A DNA stretch of 64,000 nt, from positions 176,324 to 240,323 of the forward strand of contig CACSJR010000009.1 of the NCBI GenBank assembly GCA_902706235.1. Direction: 5' to 3'. Origin of the DNA: Citrobacter sp. 18056. GTDB taxonomy: Bacteria > Pseudomonadota > Gammaproteobacteria > Enterobacterales > Enterobacteriaceae. Every line of letters begins with the position of its first letter. Position 1 is the first letter of the stretch. The notes under the pieces are model-generated. The model searched no databases. It saw only the letters and a list, made by a program, of their open reading frames with translations, and was not told where the DNA came from. The translations under genes were made by a program, and so were the position numbers. Shown here one piece after another: positions 54,069-61,631 of the stretch.

Positions 54069-54089
54069 AAGGCCCCAGAAAGGGGCCTT
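54069..54089 (-). terminator. Terminator after the FadL-family gene
   Basis: A perfect 8-bp stem AAGGCCCC/GGGGCCTT with a 5-base loop; on the minus strand it is followed by TTCTTTTG. Confidence 0.75.
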
Positions 54090-54109
54090 GAGGTAATTCA
54101 AGCCATTTC

Positions 54110-54134
54110 GCCCGACATGCAAGCGCCGCCGGGC
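54110..54134. repeat. REP-like hairpin after the FadL-family gene
   Basis: GCCCG and CGGGC enclose ACATGCAAGCGCCGC, the same pattern as the other REP-like units in the window. Confidence 0.4.
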
Positions 54135-54142
54135 AACGTTCA

Positions 54143-55315
54143 TCAGAACTGATAGCTGTAGTTGACGCTCGCAAACCAGAAATACGGATTGTCGATATGG
54201 CCAGAGAAGACCTCCGGCGAAGAGACTTTGCCCGACTGCATATGCAGATATTCCACCGCGAGGCCAATATTGCTCGCCGGGGTAATTTGATACTGCGCCC
54301 CGCTGGCAAAACGCCATTCGTCGCCGGTTGGCATACTGAGGGACATATTGCCCTGGTCGTGATATGGCGTGCTGTCAAAGGCGACACCACCATTCAGACG
54401 CCATTGCTCCGTTGGACGATACTGCACACCAAGCGCGGTATGCCAGGTGTCTTTCAGGCGGCTGTTGTTGTTGACTGTCTGTCCTTCAACGGTGATTTGC
54501 GGCGCACCGAACTCACTCCAGTCCTGCCACCCCAAATCGCCCATCACAGACCACTGCTTATTAATATCATGCACCAGGCTCAGCATGATTTGCTGCGGCG
54601 CGCGAACCTGCGCGGTCAACGGCAGTTCAAAGTTACCCTGCGGCAGACGCACCTTGCCATCGATATCAAAATCGTAATCCGTTTTGCTGTTCCAGGTAAT
54701 ACCGGCGCGGGTCTGGTCGGTCAACTGCATTAACAGACCGAGACGGTAGCTGGCGGCCCAGTCGTGATCTTTCTGCGTTTTATCATCGCCGTCTACGTTA
54801 CGCGTCAGGCTGAAAAAACCGTAGTTCGCATTCACCGACGCGCCGACGGAAACACGATCGCTGAGCTTATACGCCAGTGACGGGCTGATGGTCAGCGCCA
54901 TCATGGTACTCTTTTTGACCAGGCCATCTCCCGCCCAGTCACCGTAATCAATGCCGAGACCAAAGTTGCCATACATGCCTATCCCGGCGTACAGGTTATC
55001 GGTCACCTTTTGGCTATAGAATGCGTTGCCGTTAGGCATCACATCCAGCACGTTGCCAGGGCTTTGTCTGTCGTTATCAAGCTGATAATCGATATTCCCG
55101 CCCAGCGCCTGTAAACCACCGGTAAACATATGGTCTGGCAAGCGGGTCATCCCCGCCGGGTTGCTGGCGATTGTCGACGCGTCCTGCGCACGCGCGGCCT
55201 GCCCGGCACCAGCCAGAGCAGTATCTTCAGTCCCGATTTCATAGAAATAGAGAGCACTAGCATGTGCAAGAGATGTGCAAAGCAATCCAGAGCACACGAG
55301 GGCGAGTTTTTTCAT
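54143..55315 (-). CDS. FadL-family outer-membrane transport protein
   Basis: A 390-residue OMPP1/FadL-type barrel for hydrophobic compounds. The signal peptide (about 1-19, ending HAS) is followed by ALYFYEIGTEDTALAGAGQAARAQDASTIASNPAGMTRL, the N-terminal hatch with the NPAG motif that defines this family. The chain ends in WFASVNYSYQF with terminal Phe. It is shorter than E. coli FadL (about 446), so it is a paralogue rather than FadL itself. AGGTAG precedes the ATG. Single gene with its own terminator. The substrate (fatty acid or aromatic) is unknown. Confidence 0.87.
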   Translation of the reverse strand: MKKLALVCSGLLCTSLAHASALYFYEIGTEDTALAGAGQAARAQDASTIASNPAGMTRLPDHMFTGGLQALGGNIDYQLDNDRQSPGNVLDVMPNGNAFYSQKVTDNLYAGIGMYGNFGLGIDYGDWAGDGLVKKSTMMALTISPSLAYKLSDRVSVGASVNANYGFFSLTRNVDGDDKTQKDHDWAASYRLGLLMQLTDQTRAGITWNSKTDYDFDIDGKVRLPQGNFELPLTAQVRAPQQIMLSLVHDINKQWSVMGDLGWQDWSEFGAPQITVEGQTVNNNSRLKDTWHTALGVQYRPTEQWRLNGGVAFDSTPYHDQGNMSLSMPTGDEWRFASGAQYQITPASNIGLAVEYLHMQSGKVSSPEVFSGHIDNPYFWFASVNYSYQF

Positions 55316-55427
55316 TTGCTACCTGCCAAAAATAAACGTTCTATACCCAGAGGAGGGTATGCATTGTTATTGGTAAAAAAAGCATAGTTACCCACCACGA
55401 ATTTGCCAGTAACAAACCGACGGTTAA

Positions 55428-55446
55428 CCCCTTCATTTAGAAGGGG
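55428..55446. terminator. Hairpin at the 3' end of the envelope operon
   Basis: A perfect 7-bp stem CCCCTTC/GAAGGGG with loop ATTTA lies 66 bp after the DUF4056 stop and before the FadL-family promoter. The T tract is weak on both strands. Confidence 0.5.
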
Positions 55447-55511
55447 CAAAAGAATAGCAAAGGGGGACTTGCTTCTTCAGTAAAAGAACTATTTATAATT
55501 AAACGCCGTGA

Positions 55512-56618
55512 CTATTTCAGCATACGATCAAGCTGAGTTTTATCGGCGGCCTGCGCTTTTTCAGCCAGCGGCGGGAACTGAGCCGGCGTGTAGTAGTCGG
55601 CCGGCGATGGCAGACGTTCCATACCACGCCCTTTATAGATTTGCAGCTCGCCTAGCGTGGAGAGCTTAATACCGTCAATCACTGCGGGCATGTGCAGCTG
55701 ATACGGATCTGCATTTTCAAATGGCACCGGGGTCGGGAAGCGATTTTCACTGAGTGAATAATTGCGCTTGAGCACCAGGAATTTGTCCGGCACCCGGCGC
55801 TTGCTGTTCCACCAGTCGCCGTCCACTTCCCGGAACATTCTTTCGGTTTGCTCGCGCGTCACCACACCAAGCCCAACCAACGCCTGATGGATTTGCTTGT
55901 CCATCGCCTTGTTATAGGCATCAATTGAACCGGCGTTGCCTTGCAGAATCACGTTAATGGCAAGCCGTGCGCCGAGCAGATTGGAGTAGAGGTCTTCCGG
56001 CGAAAACGCAGAAATTTCCTCAGAGAAACCGGGCACCGACTGGAAGCCGTACCATTGGGCAATCTCATGCCATTGCGCCAGTTCAAAGGCTATTTTCCCC
56101 GCCAGCCACGCCGCCAGGGTGTAGCGCTGCGGCATCGATGCCGGAGGTGTAAAGGCGTTGAGCTGAACACGACGCAGGCCGAGTTCTTCGCTGTAGAAGA
56201 ATCGCCACTGGCTACCCAGCTTCGGGTAAATCCGCGAGAAAATATAGAAGGTGTTATCGGCGGTATCACGCACGTGGGCGATGTCGATAAACCCGCCGCG
56301 ATGGGTATATATCAGCCCGCTTTTTTCATCGTTCAGGCCGATCAAATCTTTTACCGCCGCTAGCGCGCTGTCGTTGTAATGATGATGCCCGAGCGTGTCG
56401 ATGGTCAGCACGTTACCAATCTGATACACCGGGATAGGTACGCCAATTGCGCGCACATTAAGGTCATAGCCAAACGCACAGCACGGGCGCAGCGACTCCG
56501 GCGCGACCAGATGGCCGACGACCGGCGATACGCGCCGGGCCTGTTCTACCGGCAGCAGCGTGTCGCTTGCCATCACCGTGCTCGTTACCAACAGAAAACT
56601 CAACAACCAGCCCCGCAT
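55512..56618 (-). CDS. Periplasmic DUF4056-family protein, last gene of envelope operon
   Basis: A 368-residue protein with a signal peptide (about 1-18, VMAS). I place it in DUF4056 from memory. Notable residues are a Cys pair (C46-C47 in RPCCAFGYDL), a His cluster (H78-H80, GHHHYND), THRGGFIDIAHVRD (H106, H115) and QWHEIAQW (H184, E185), which could build a metal or catalytic site; this is inference. Its ATG overlaps the stop of the Omp85-like gene (TGATG). It is the only soluble periplasmic member of the operon with an MscS-type channel and three outer-membrane barrels. Function unknown. Confidence 0.75.
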   Translation of the reverse strand: MRGWLLSFLLVTSTVMASDTLLPVEQARRVSPVVGHLVAPESLRPCCAFGYDLNVRAIGVPIPVYQIGNVLTIDTLGHHHYNDSALAAVKDLIGLNDEKSGLIYTHRGGFIDIAHVRDTADNTFYIFSRIYPKLGSQWRFFYSEELGLRRVQLNAFTPPASMPQRYTLAAWLAGKIAFELAQWHEIAQWYGFQSVPGFSEEISAFSPEDLYSNLLGARLAINVILQGNAGSIDAYNKAMDKQIHQALVGLGVVTREQTERMFREVDGDWWNSKRRVPDKFLVLKRNYSLSENRFPTPVPFENADPYQLHMPAVIDGIKLSTLGELQIYKGRGMERLPSPADYYTPAQFPPLAEKAQAADKTQLDRMLK

Positions 56619-57748
56619 CAAAACGCCTCCGCAACCTGGAAATAGAAACCGGCACTTTCCCGGCCAAAACCTAAATCAAGCCGGATATTCATCGCAGGCT
56701 TCACTTCAAAACGGTACCCCACGCCAACCGATGGCAGCAGCGGGTTATCACCTAAATCTGACGGCGAACTGCCCAGCGCGCCGACACCGGCCCACAGCAC
56801 ATAGCCGTGACGCCAGTTGAGTTTTTGCCGGTACTCGACCTGGCCGCTGACCACGTCGTTATCGCGGTAGCGTCCCTGATAGTAGCCGCGCAGACGGTTA
56901 TCGTCACCCGCTTCTGACAGCCGGTCCCAGGGCACATCGCCGTGGGTGAAACGTCCCCACAGGTCAAACGCCAGCACGCGTTTATCATCGATCGGATGAT
57001 AGTAATTGTATTGCAGCTTAGTGGCGGTGAAGTGCGTGTCAGACCCTAAAGACGGGTCGAAATAGCTGTACTCCACGCTGATGTACTGCCCGTGATGCGG
57101 CTGGGTGATGGCATCGCGCGAATCGTAGTTCACGCTGACGGTCGCGCCAGAGCTAAGCGGATTGGTCGAGTCGGTGTACTGCGAGAATTTATCGCCTGGC
57201 TTGCGATCATCGACGTTGGCGTTCATCGACGAGAAGTCCCAGCCGACGCCGAGATAGAGATTATCCACAATTTGGCGCATCAGCTGTGGATGCACCTGGA
57301 TTGAGTTATCGTCATATTTCTGCGAACTGCCCTGCGCCGCATCGTAGCCTACGCCCCAGAATTTAGTCGGCACTTTGGCGATACCGCCGTCAACAAACAG
57401 ACGCCAGCGGTCATCGGTAAAGAAAGTGTAGTTATGCAGCCCAAGGCCCAGCGCACCGCTGGTACTGACGAACCCGGTGAAGGAAATGGATGAGTTTTGA
57501 GTCTTTTTGTCGTTGGGATCCATACGATAAATCCCCGCCACTGCCGTGCCGAGTCCGAGCTTCAGTTCCGGGGTATAAAACGGCCCCGGCAGCACGCTCC
57601 AGTCGATGCCTTTGCTGGGATCATACTGGTTATCGGCCCCGAGCTTTCCCAGAAAATCATCAATCGACTGCTGACTGATTTCGGCCATGGCCGGTGTCGC
57701 CATTCCTGCGCTCACCAGCCCTGCCAGCACTGCTAACCATTTGTTCAT
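56618..57748 (-). CDS. POTRA-less Omp85-like outer-membrane barrel (BamA/TamA C-terminal type)
   Basis: A 376-residue protein with signal peptide (1-22, AMA). After about 30 residues (SQQSIDDFLGKLGADNQYDP) it goes straight into a barrel. It has the Omp85 strand pattern YDSRDAITQPHHGQYISVEY (208-227) and the loop-6 motif RLRGYYQGRYRD (285-296), and ends in FYFQVAEAF with terminal Phe. No POTRA repeats are present, so it is far shorter than BamA or TamA. The ATG overlaps the preceding stop (TGATG). It may insert or secrete a partner, possibly one encoded in the operon. Confidence 0.82.
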   Translation of the reverse strand: MNKWLAVLAGLVSAGMATPAMAEISQQSIDDFLGKLGADNQYDPSKGIDWSVLPGPFYTPELKLGLGTAVAGIYRMDPNDKKTQNSSISFTGFVSTSGALGLGLHNYTFFTDDRWRLFVDGGIAKVPTKFWGVGYDAAQGSSQKYDDNSIQVHPQLMRQIVDNLYLGVGWDFSSMNANVDDRKPGDKFSQYTDSTNPLSSGATVSVNYDSRDAITQPHHGQYISVEYSYFDPSLGSDTHFTATKLQYNYYHPIDDKRVLAFDLWGRFTHGDVPWDRLSEAGDDNRLRGYYQGRYRDNDVVSGQVEYRQKLNWRHGYVLWAGVGALGSSPSDLGDNPLLPSVGVGYRFEVKPAMNIRLDLGFGRESAGFYFQVAEAF

Positions 57749-58764
57749 CAGAAGCGATATTCACCCGCGACAAAGAAGCTATTACGATCATTAAAGCCGA
57801 ACTCGGTCAGGACGTTGAAATTCTGAGTGATTTCGTACTGCGCGCCCAACAGCATATTCCACGGTGACGTCAGGTGCTGTTTCACGTCAAAGCGCCCATC
57901 TTCCACCACGCTATTCAGCTGAGAAGGCAAATTCAGGTCAGAGAGGTTGCCCTTAAATTCCTGCTGAACATCCTGATACATGCTACCGACCCACAAACTG
58001 AGATGCGACGGCCCGTCCAGGCCCTGAAATTCAAAGCGATAGCCTACACGAGGCGACACGGTAAGCGCAGAAATTTTTCCGTCGAGAATATCAAAACTGG
58101 TCTGGGTATAGTTGGTATCGAGGATAGTAAACCAGTTGCCATAGCCACCCGCCAGGGTCACCCCCGCCCCGTAAGTCGTGCCTTCGAAGTTCAACTTGAA
58201 GTCGAGATCCTGCAATGCCCCGCTCTCATAACCGGCGTGTACCGCCTGGGCGATAATGTGATCCCGATTAGGATGGAGGATCGTACCGGGCGCATAGTTG
58301 GAGGGATCGGCATCCACGGAGATGTTCGACACCGACGAGCCTTTGGTATGGCCGAGAATGCCGTAGACGTTGAGGAACGGGAACACCCACATGTCCAAGC
58401 GCAAGTTTTCAGTTTCGCTGCGCTGACGGGTGTCGCCGATGCCGATGTTGAACATGTCATCCGGGATCGGCATCCCACCCACTTTCAGCCCGGTCAGCGA
58501 GATGCTGTCGACGTTGATGTTCTGGCGCATGTTCATATAGCTGACGTTGACCCCGAACGGCAGCGGAATGGAGTACCCGCGCGCACGCGCCTCGTCGCCC
58601 CAGATAGGGAACATGCTGTCGCTGGAGGATGAATCCTCGGTGCTGAGCGAACTGTCGCTGCTGCCGCTCGCATCCGTCTGAGGGGGGGTAGCACCACAGG
58701 CTGCGCCGGAAATCAGCAGCAGAGGGACCAGAGTTTGACGCCATTTCATCATCATTTTTCTCAT
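57748..58764 (-). CDS. Outer-membrane beta-barrel protein of unknown family
   Basis: A 338-residue protein with a signal peptide (about 1-24, SGAACGA) and a Ser/Asp/Thr-rich linker (residues 31-50), followed by alternating strands (PLPFGVNVSYMNMRQNINVD, LRLDMWVFPFLNVYGILGHTKG, YGAGVTLAGGYGNWFTILDTNYTQ) and the end FNDRNSFFVAGEYRF with terminal Phe. This is the pattern of an outer-membrane barrel of about 12-14 strands. AAC before the linker is not a canonical lipobox. It lies 16 bp after the first barrel gene and overlaps the next by TGATG. No function assigned. Confidence 0.75.
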   Translation of the reverse strand: MRKMMMKWRQTLVPLLLISGAACGATPPQTDASGSSDSSLSTEDSSSSDSMFPIWGDEARARGYSIPLPFGVNVSYMNMRQNINVDSISLTGLKVGGMPIPDDMFNIGIGDTRQRSETENLRLDMWVFPFLNVYGILGHTKGSSVSNISVDADPSNYAPGTILHPNRDHIIAQAVHAGYESGALQDLDFKLNFEGTTYGAGVTLAGGYGNWFTILDTNYTQTSFDILDGKISALTVSPRVGYRFEFQGLDGPSHLSLWVGSMYQDVQQEFKGNLSDLNLPSQLNSVVEDGRFDVKQHLTSPWNMLLGAQYEITQNFNVLTEFGFNDRNSFFVAGEYRF

Positions 58765-58780
58765 TTACGCGTTGCTCCGC

Positions 58781-59902
58781 CTATAGCCCGGAGCCGACAT
58801 TAAAATAGACCGCCTGATCTCCCCCGCTAAAGGCGATATCTGCACCGGTATACAGCCCGTATTTTCGGGCAATCAGATAGCGAAAACCTGTTCCCCAGGC
58901 CACTTCGCTGGTACTGAACAGATCATTATTATCATTGGCAGCACTGCCCGCGCCGACAAATCCTTGCAGGATCCAGCGCGGCGTAACCTGCCATGCAAGC
59001 TGAGTTTGCGCGGTCGCCACGTAATCGCCCTGATAGCGATAACGCGAAATACCCCGCAGATTAATATCCGGTCGCGTCATTGGCGGCAGATGCTGATCGC
59101 TGTTGGTCAGCGCCTGATAGTCACCGGCCAGTGCCAGCGTGAGCGTTGGGCTTAACGGCAGAAAATATTTACCATCGAGAGTCAACTGATTGTAGCGATA
59201 GTCGCCTCCCAGAAAAGAACTGTAAAATCGGTACTCCGCGCTTAATGACAGCCCTTTGTGAGGATAGAAAAAATTATCTGTGGTGTCATATTCCGCCATC
59301 AATCCGACGGCAGACGAGGTACTTTCACTGCCGAACACACGCTGCCAGGCCGCATTGATCAGCTTGTTGTTATCCGCAGAAATTTCGGTGCGAGCATAAA
59401 TTTGCGTTACCCCGAGAAAGACCGGGGAATCTCCCACGCGAAACTGCAGCCTTTGCAACGCACCGTAGCCTTTAGTATTGGTGTTAATCGCGCGATTTTT
59501 GCCAAATCCCAGTACATCACCGCTGTAAATATCGAGGTTGATATTGGCATAACCCGCACCGACCAGATAGCGGATGTGGTCGTTATTCCAGGTGTGTCGA
59601 TGCCCACCGCCCGCAAACCAGGTGCCATTTTCCGTTGCACCGCCGCCAAACGCCGACATGTTTGGCGGAATAAAGCGATCGCCATCCATCGACCCTTTAC
59701 CGTGTAAAAACAGGCCAAACAGACCGCCGCCGTAGCCAATCGCCGGTTCGGTTATCATCATCGGAATCGGTAAAAAGCCGTAACGGTTATCGCGCAGGTA
59801 GTCGCTCATGTCGAACATACCGTCCTGCGGGTCGAACATACTCGCAGCAAAGCTGTGGATGCTGGTGAACAGCAGCCCCAGTGCTGCCAGTCTGCGCCGC
59901 AT
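58781..59902 (-). CDS. Second Omp85-like outer-membrane barrel
   Basis: A 373-residue protein with signal peptide (1-20, SFAA). SMFDPQDGMFDMSDYLRDNRYGFLPIPMMITEPAIGYGGG leads into a barrel. EYDTTDNFFYPHKGLSLSAEYRF (204-226) and LRGISRYRYQGDY (282-294) correspond to the Omp85 strand and loop-6 motifs, so I regard it as a divergent relative of the barrel at 56618-57748, again without POTRA domains. It ends in VYFNVGSGL, lacking the usual terminal aromatic residue. The ATG at 59902 overlaps the stop of the channel gene (TGATG), with GGAGG just before. Confidence 0.75.
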   Translation of the reverse strand: MRRRLAALGLLFTSIHSFAASMFDPQDGMFDMSDYLRDNRYGFLPIPMMITEPAIGYGGGLFGLFLHGKGSMDGDRFIPPNMSAFGGGATENGTWFAGGGHRHTWNNDHIRYLVGAGYANINLDIYSGDVLGFGKNRAINTNTKGYGALQRLQFRVGDSPVFLGVTQIYARTEISADNNKLINAAWQRVFGSESTSSAVGLMAEYDTTDNFFYPHKGLSLSAEYRFYSSFLGGDYRYNQLTLDGKYFLPLSPTLTLALAGDYQALTNSDQHLPPMTRPDINLRGISRYRYQGDYVATAQTQLAWQVTPRWILQGFVGAGSAANDNNDLFSTSEVAWGTGFRYLIARKYGLYTGADIAFSGGDQAVYFNVGSGL

Positions 59903-61521
59903 CATGCCTCCGGCCTGCCCGGCGGCGTCGCAGGGGCCGCATACCAGTTCTCTTTCGCCACCATCACCGCGTCTTCCGGCTGCAGCACGAAGTTCGGCGA
60001 CATAATCTGCACACCAAATTCGTTAAACACGTCCTGAATATTGCTGTGCAGCGCGTTACGCGCCACCGCCAGTGAAGTACCCGGCAGCAGTCGCACCTGA
60101 AGTTCGTAAGAAATGTACCAGTCCATCAGGCTGAGCTGACGCACCAGCGGCGCCTCGGCATGATCGACGATACCGTCGGTACGACGGGCCGCCAGCTCCA
60201 GCATCGCGTGCACCTGCCGCCACGGCGTGTCATAGCCGATGGTTACGCCGGTCGTGAGGTTCACACCGCCGCCAGGGTTTTGCGCGCTGAGGTTGGTAAT
60301 TTTGCCGCTGACCACTACCGCGTTGGGCACCGTCACAACGTAGTTTTCGCGAGTAATTATTTTGGTGGCCAGCAACCCGATTTCGCTGACCTGGCCTTCA
60401 TTGTCTGCAATTCGGATAATGTCACCTTTGTGCAATGCGCGGGAGTAGATAAGCACCAGTCCGCTCATGGCATGGTTCATCACCCCCGCAGAGCCGAGCG
60501 TCAGCATCAGTCCGAAGAAGACGCTGATCCCTTTGAACGCCAGCGAGTTTGCACCAGGCAGGAAGGGGTAGGCGGCTGAGAGAGCGAATAACCAGACCAT
60601 CACCGAAATCAGTTTGCGCGTGGTGCCAACCGTTTCCGGATGTAAACCAGGGAGCTGCACTTTACCCGCCGCCACCTGGTTAAGTAAAACCTTCAATAAT
60701 TTAATAATAAACGATGTAATCAGGAAGATAATCAAAACGATAAGCAAGCCGGGCAGCGCTGAGGCAATCGACACCGTGATTTTTTGCAGCGCCCGGTAAG
60801 TCCAGTCGCCGAGCGATTCTCCCCAGACACGCGTCCAGGGAAACAGGCTGAATGCCCAGCCGAGCCACAGGTACACCGCCAGCAGCGACACCAGGATCAT
60901 TAGCAGGCCGTACAGCTTAGATTCAATCGCCCCTAAAAAACGCCGCCAGCTAATGGGAATAATGCCGCGCTTTTCCAGCAACATCATCAGGTTATAGCGC
61001 CTTACCCAGCGCCAGGTGCGGTACGCGCCGTAGCATAAAAGAGCTACCGCCAAAGCGCCTGCCACGGTTTTCAGCACCGCCAGCACCAGATATCCGGTGT
61101 TGTACTGGTCGCTTAACGCCGAGCGCTGCAGCTCCATACGCGCCAACACCCGCTGGGCAGCCTGATCGAGGGTTAAGTCATCCCCTTCATCCAGATCGGC
61201 CTGGCTCAGTAACATTATCGGTTTGCCGTTCATCAGGAACAGGCGCGCGGGCTGGTTATAACGGGTTATGGGTTCGACGGTCAGCGGTTTGCTAACGTCG
61301 TCATGGGTGAATGCACGAAGCGTATTGCGAATGCGCAGAACACGCTCTTCCGGCGTGCTGAGGCCAAACTTTGCCTGAAGCATGACAATCGGTTGGTGGA
61401 AAATATAGACCGTCCGCGCCCGCTCCTGATCAGTGGGTTGCAGCCGGGGTTCGGCGGCGAATAACGGAAACGCAAGCAACAGCGAAAGCCACGCCAGTAA
61501 AACATGCTGCATCCTGTTCAT
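59902..61521 (-). CDS. MscS-family channel with N-terminal periplasmic domain
   Basis: A 539-residue inner-membrane protein: signal peptide (about 1-23, LFAA), a roughly 115-residue periplasmic domain (24-140), then hydrophobic segments at about 143-167, 202-224, 249-275, 302-322 and 328-360. The last is the MscS pore helix (GISVFFGLMLTLGSAGVMNHAMSGLVLIYSRALHKGDIIRI), followed by the beta domain (EGQVSEIGLLATKIITRENYVVTVPN) and a cytoplasmic cage. The start at 61521 (ATG, GGGTG before) is the best of four in-frame options. First gene of the coupled five-gene operon; a Fur-like site lies just upstream. It differs from mscM at 47.9 kb in layout and length. Confidence 0.85.
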   Translation of the reverse strand: MNRMQHVLLAWLSLLLAFPLFAAEPRLQPTDQERARTVYIFHQPIVMLQAKFGLSTPEERVLRIRNTLRAFTHDDVSKPLTVEPITRYNQPARLFLMNGKPIMLLSQADLDEGDDLTLDQAAQRVLARMELQRSALSDQYNTGYLVLAVLKTVAGALAVALLCYGAYRTWRWVRRYNLMMLLEKRGIIPISWRRFLGAIESKLYGLLMILVSLLAVYLWLGWAFSLFPWTRVWGESLGDWTYRALQKITVSIASALPGLLIVLIIFLITSFIIKLLKVLLNQVAAGKVQLPGLHPETVGTTRKLISVMVWLFALSAAYPFLPGANSLAFKGISVFFGLMLTLGSAGVMNHAMSGLVLIYSRALHKGDIIRIADNEGQVSEIGLLATKIITRENYVVTVPNAVVVSGKITNLSAQNPGGGVNLTTGVTIGYDTPWRQVHAMLELAARRTDGIVDHAEAPLVRQLSLMDWYISYELQVRLLPGTSLAVARNALHSNIQDVFNEFGVQIMSPNFVLQPEDAVMVAKENWYAAPATPPGRPEA

Positions 61522-61537
61522 AATCAACACCCGCAGA

Positions 61538-61556
61538 AGTAAAAATTATCGTTATT
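61538..61556 (-). promoter_or_regulatory. Fur-box-like site upstream of the envelope operon
   Basis: The minus-strand sequence AATAACGATAATTTTTACT matches the Fur consensus at 13 of 19 positions, 17 bp upstream of the chosen start. The region is AT-rich, so chance is possible; the site would fit iron control of the operon. Confidence 0.4.
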
Positions 61557-61570
61557 ATTCAGAGCACAAA

Positions 61571-61613
61571 AGCAAAAGGCTGGCCTGCTCTGATTTGAGC
61601 ATAGACCAGCCTT
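61571..61613 (-). terminator. Terminator of the autotransporter gene
   Basis: A perfect 8-bp outer stem AAGGCTGG/CCAGCCTT encloses an inner GCTC/GAGC stem; on the minus strand it is followed by TTGCTTTTG. It lies 18 bp after the stop and separates the gene from the envelope operon. Confidence 0.8.
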
Positions 61614-61631
61614 AGGCTAATTCAAGACACC

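Noticed and set aside
59902..61521. MscS-type gene as mscS or mscK
   Set aside because: It is too long for MscS and too short for MscK, and its N-terminal domain and operon differ from both; no symbol was given.
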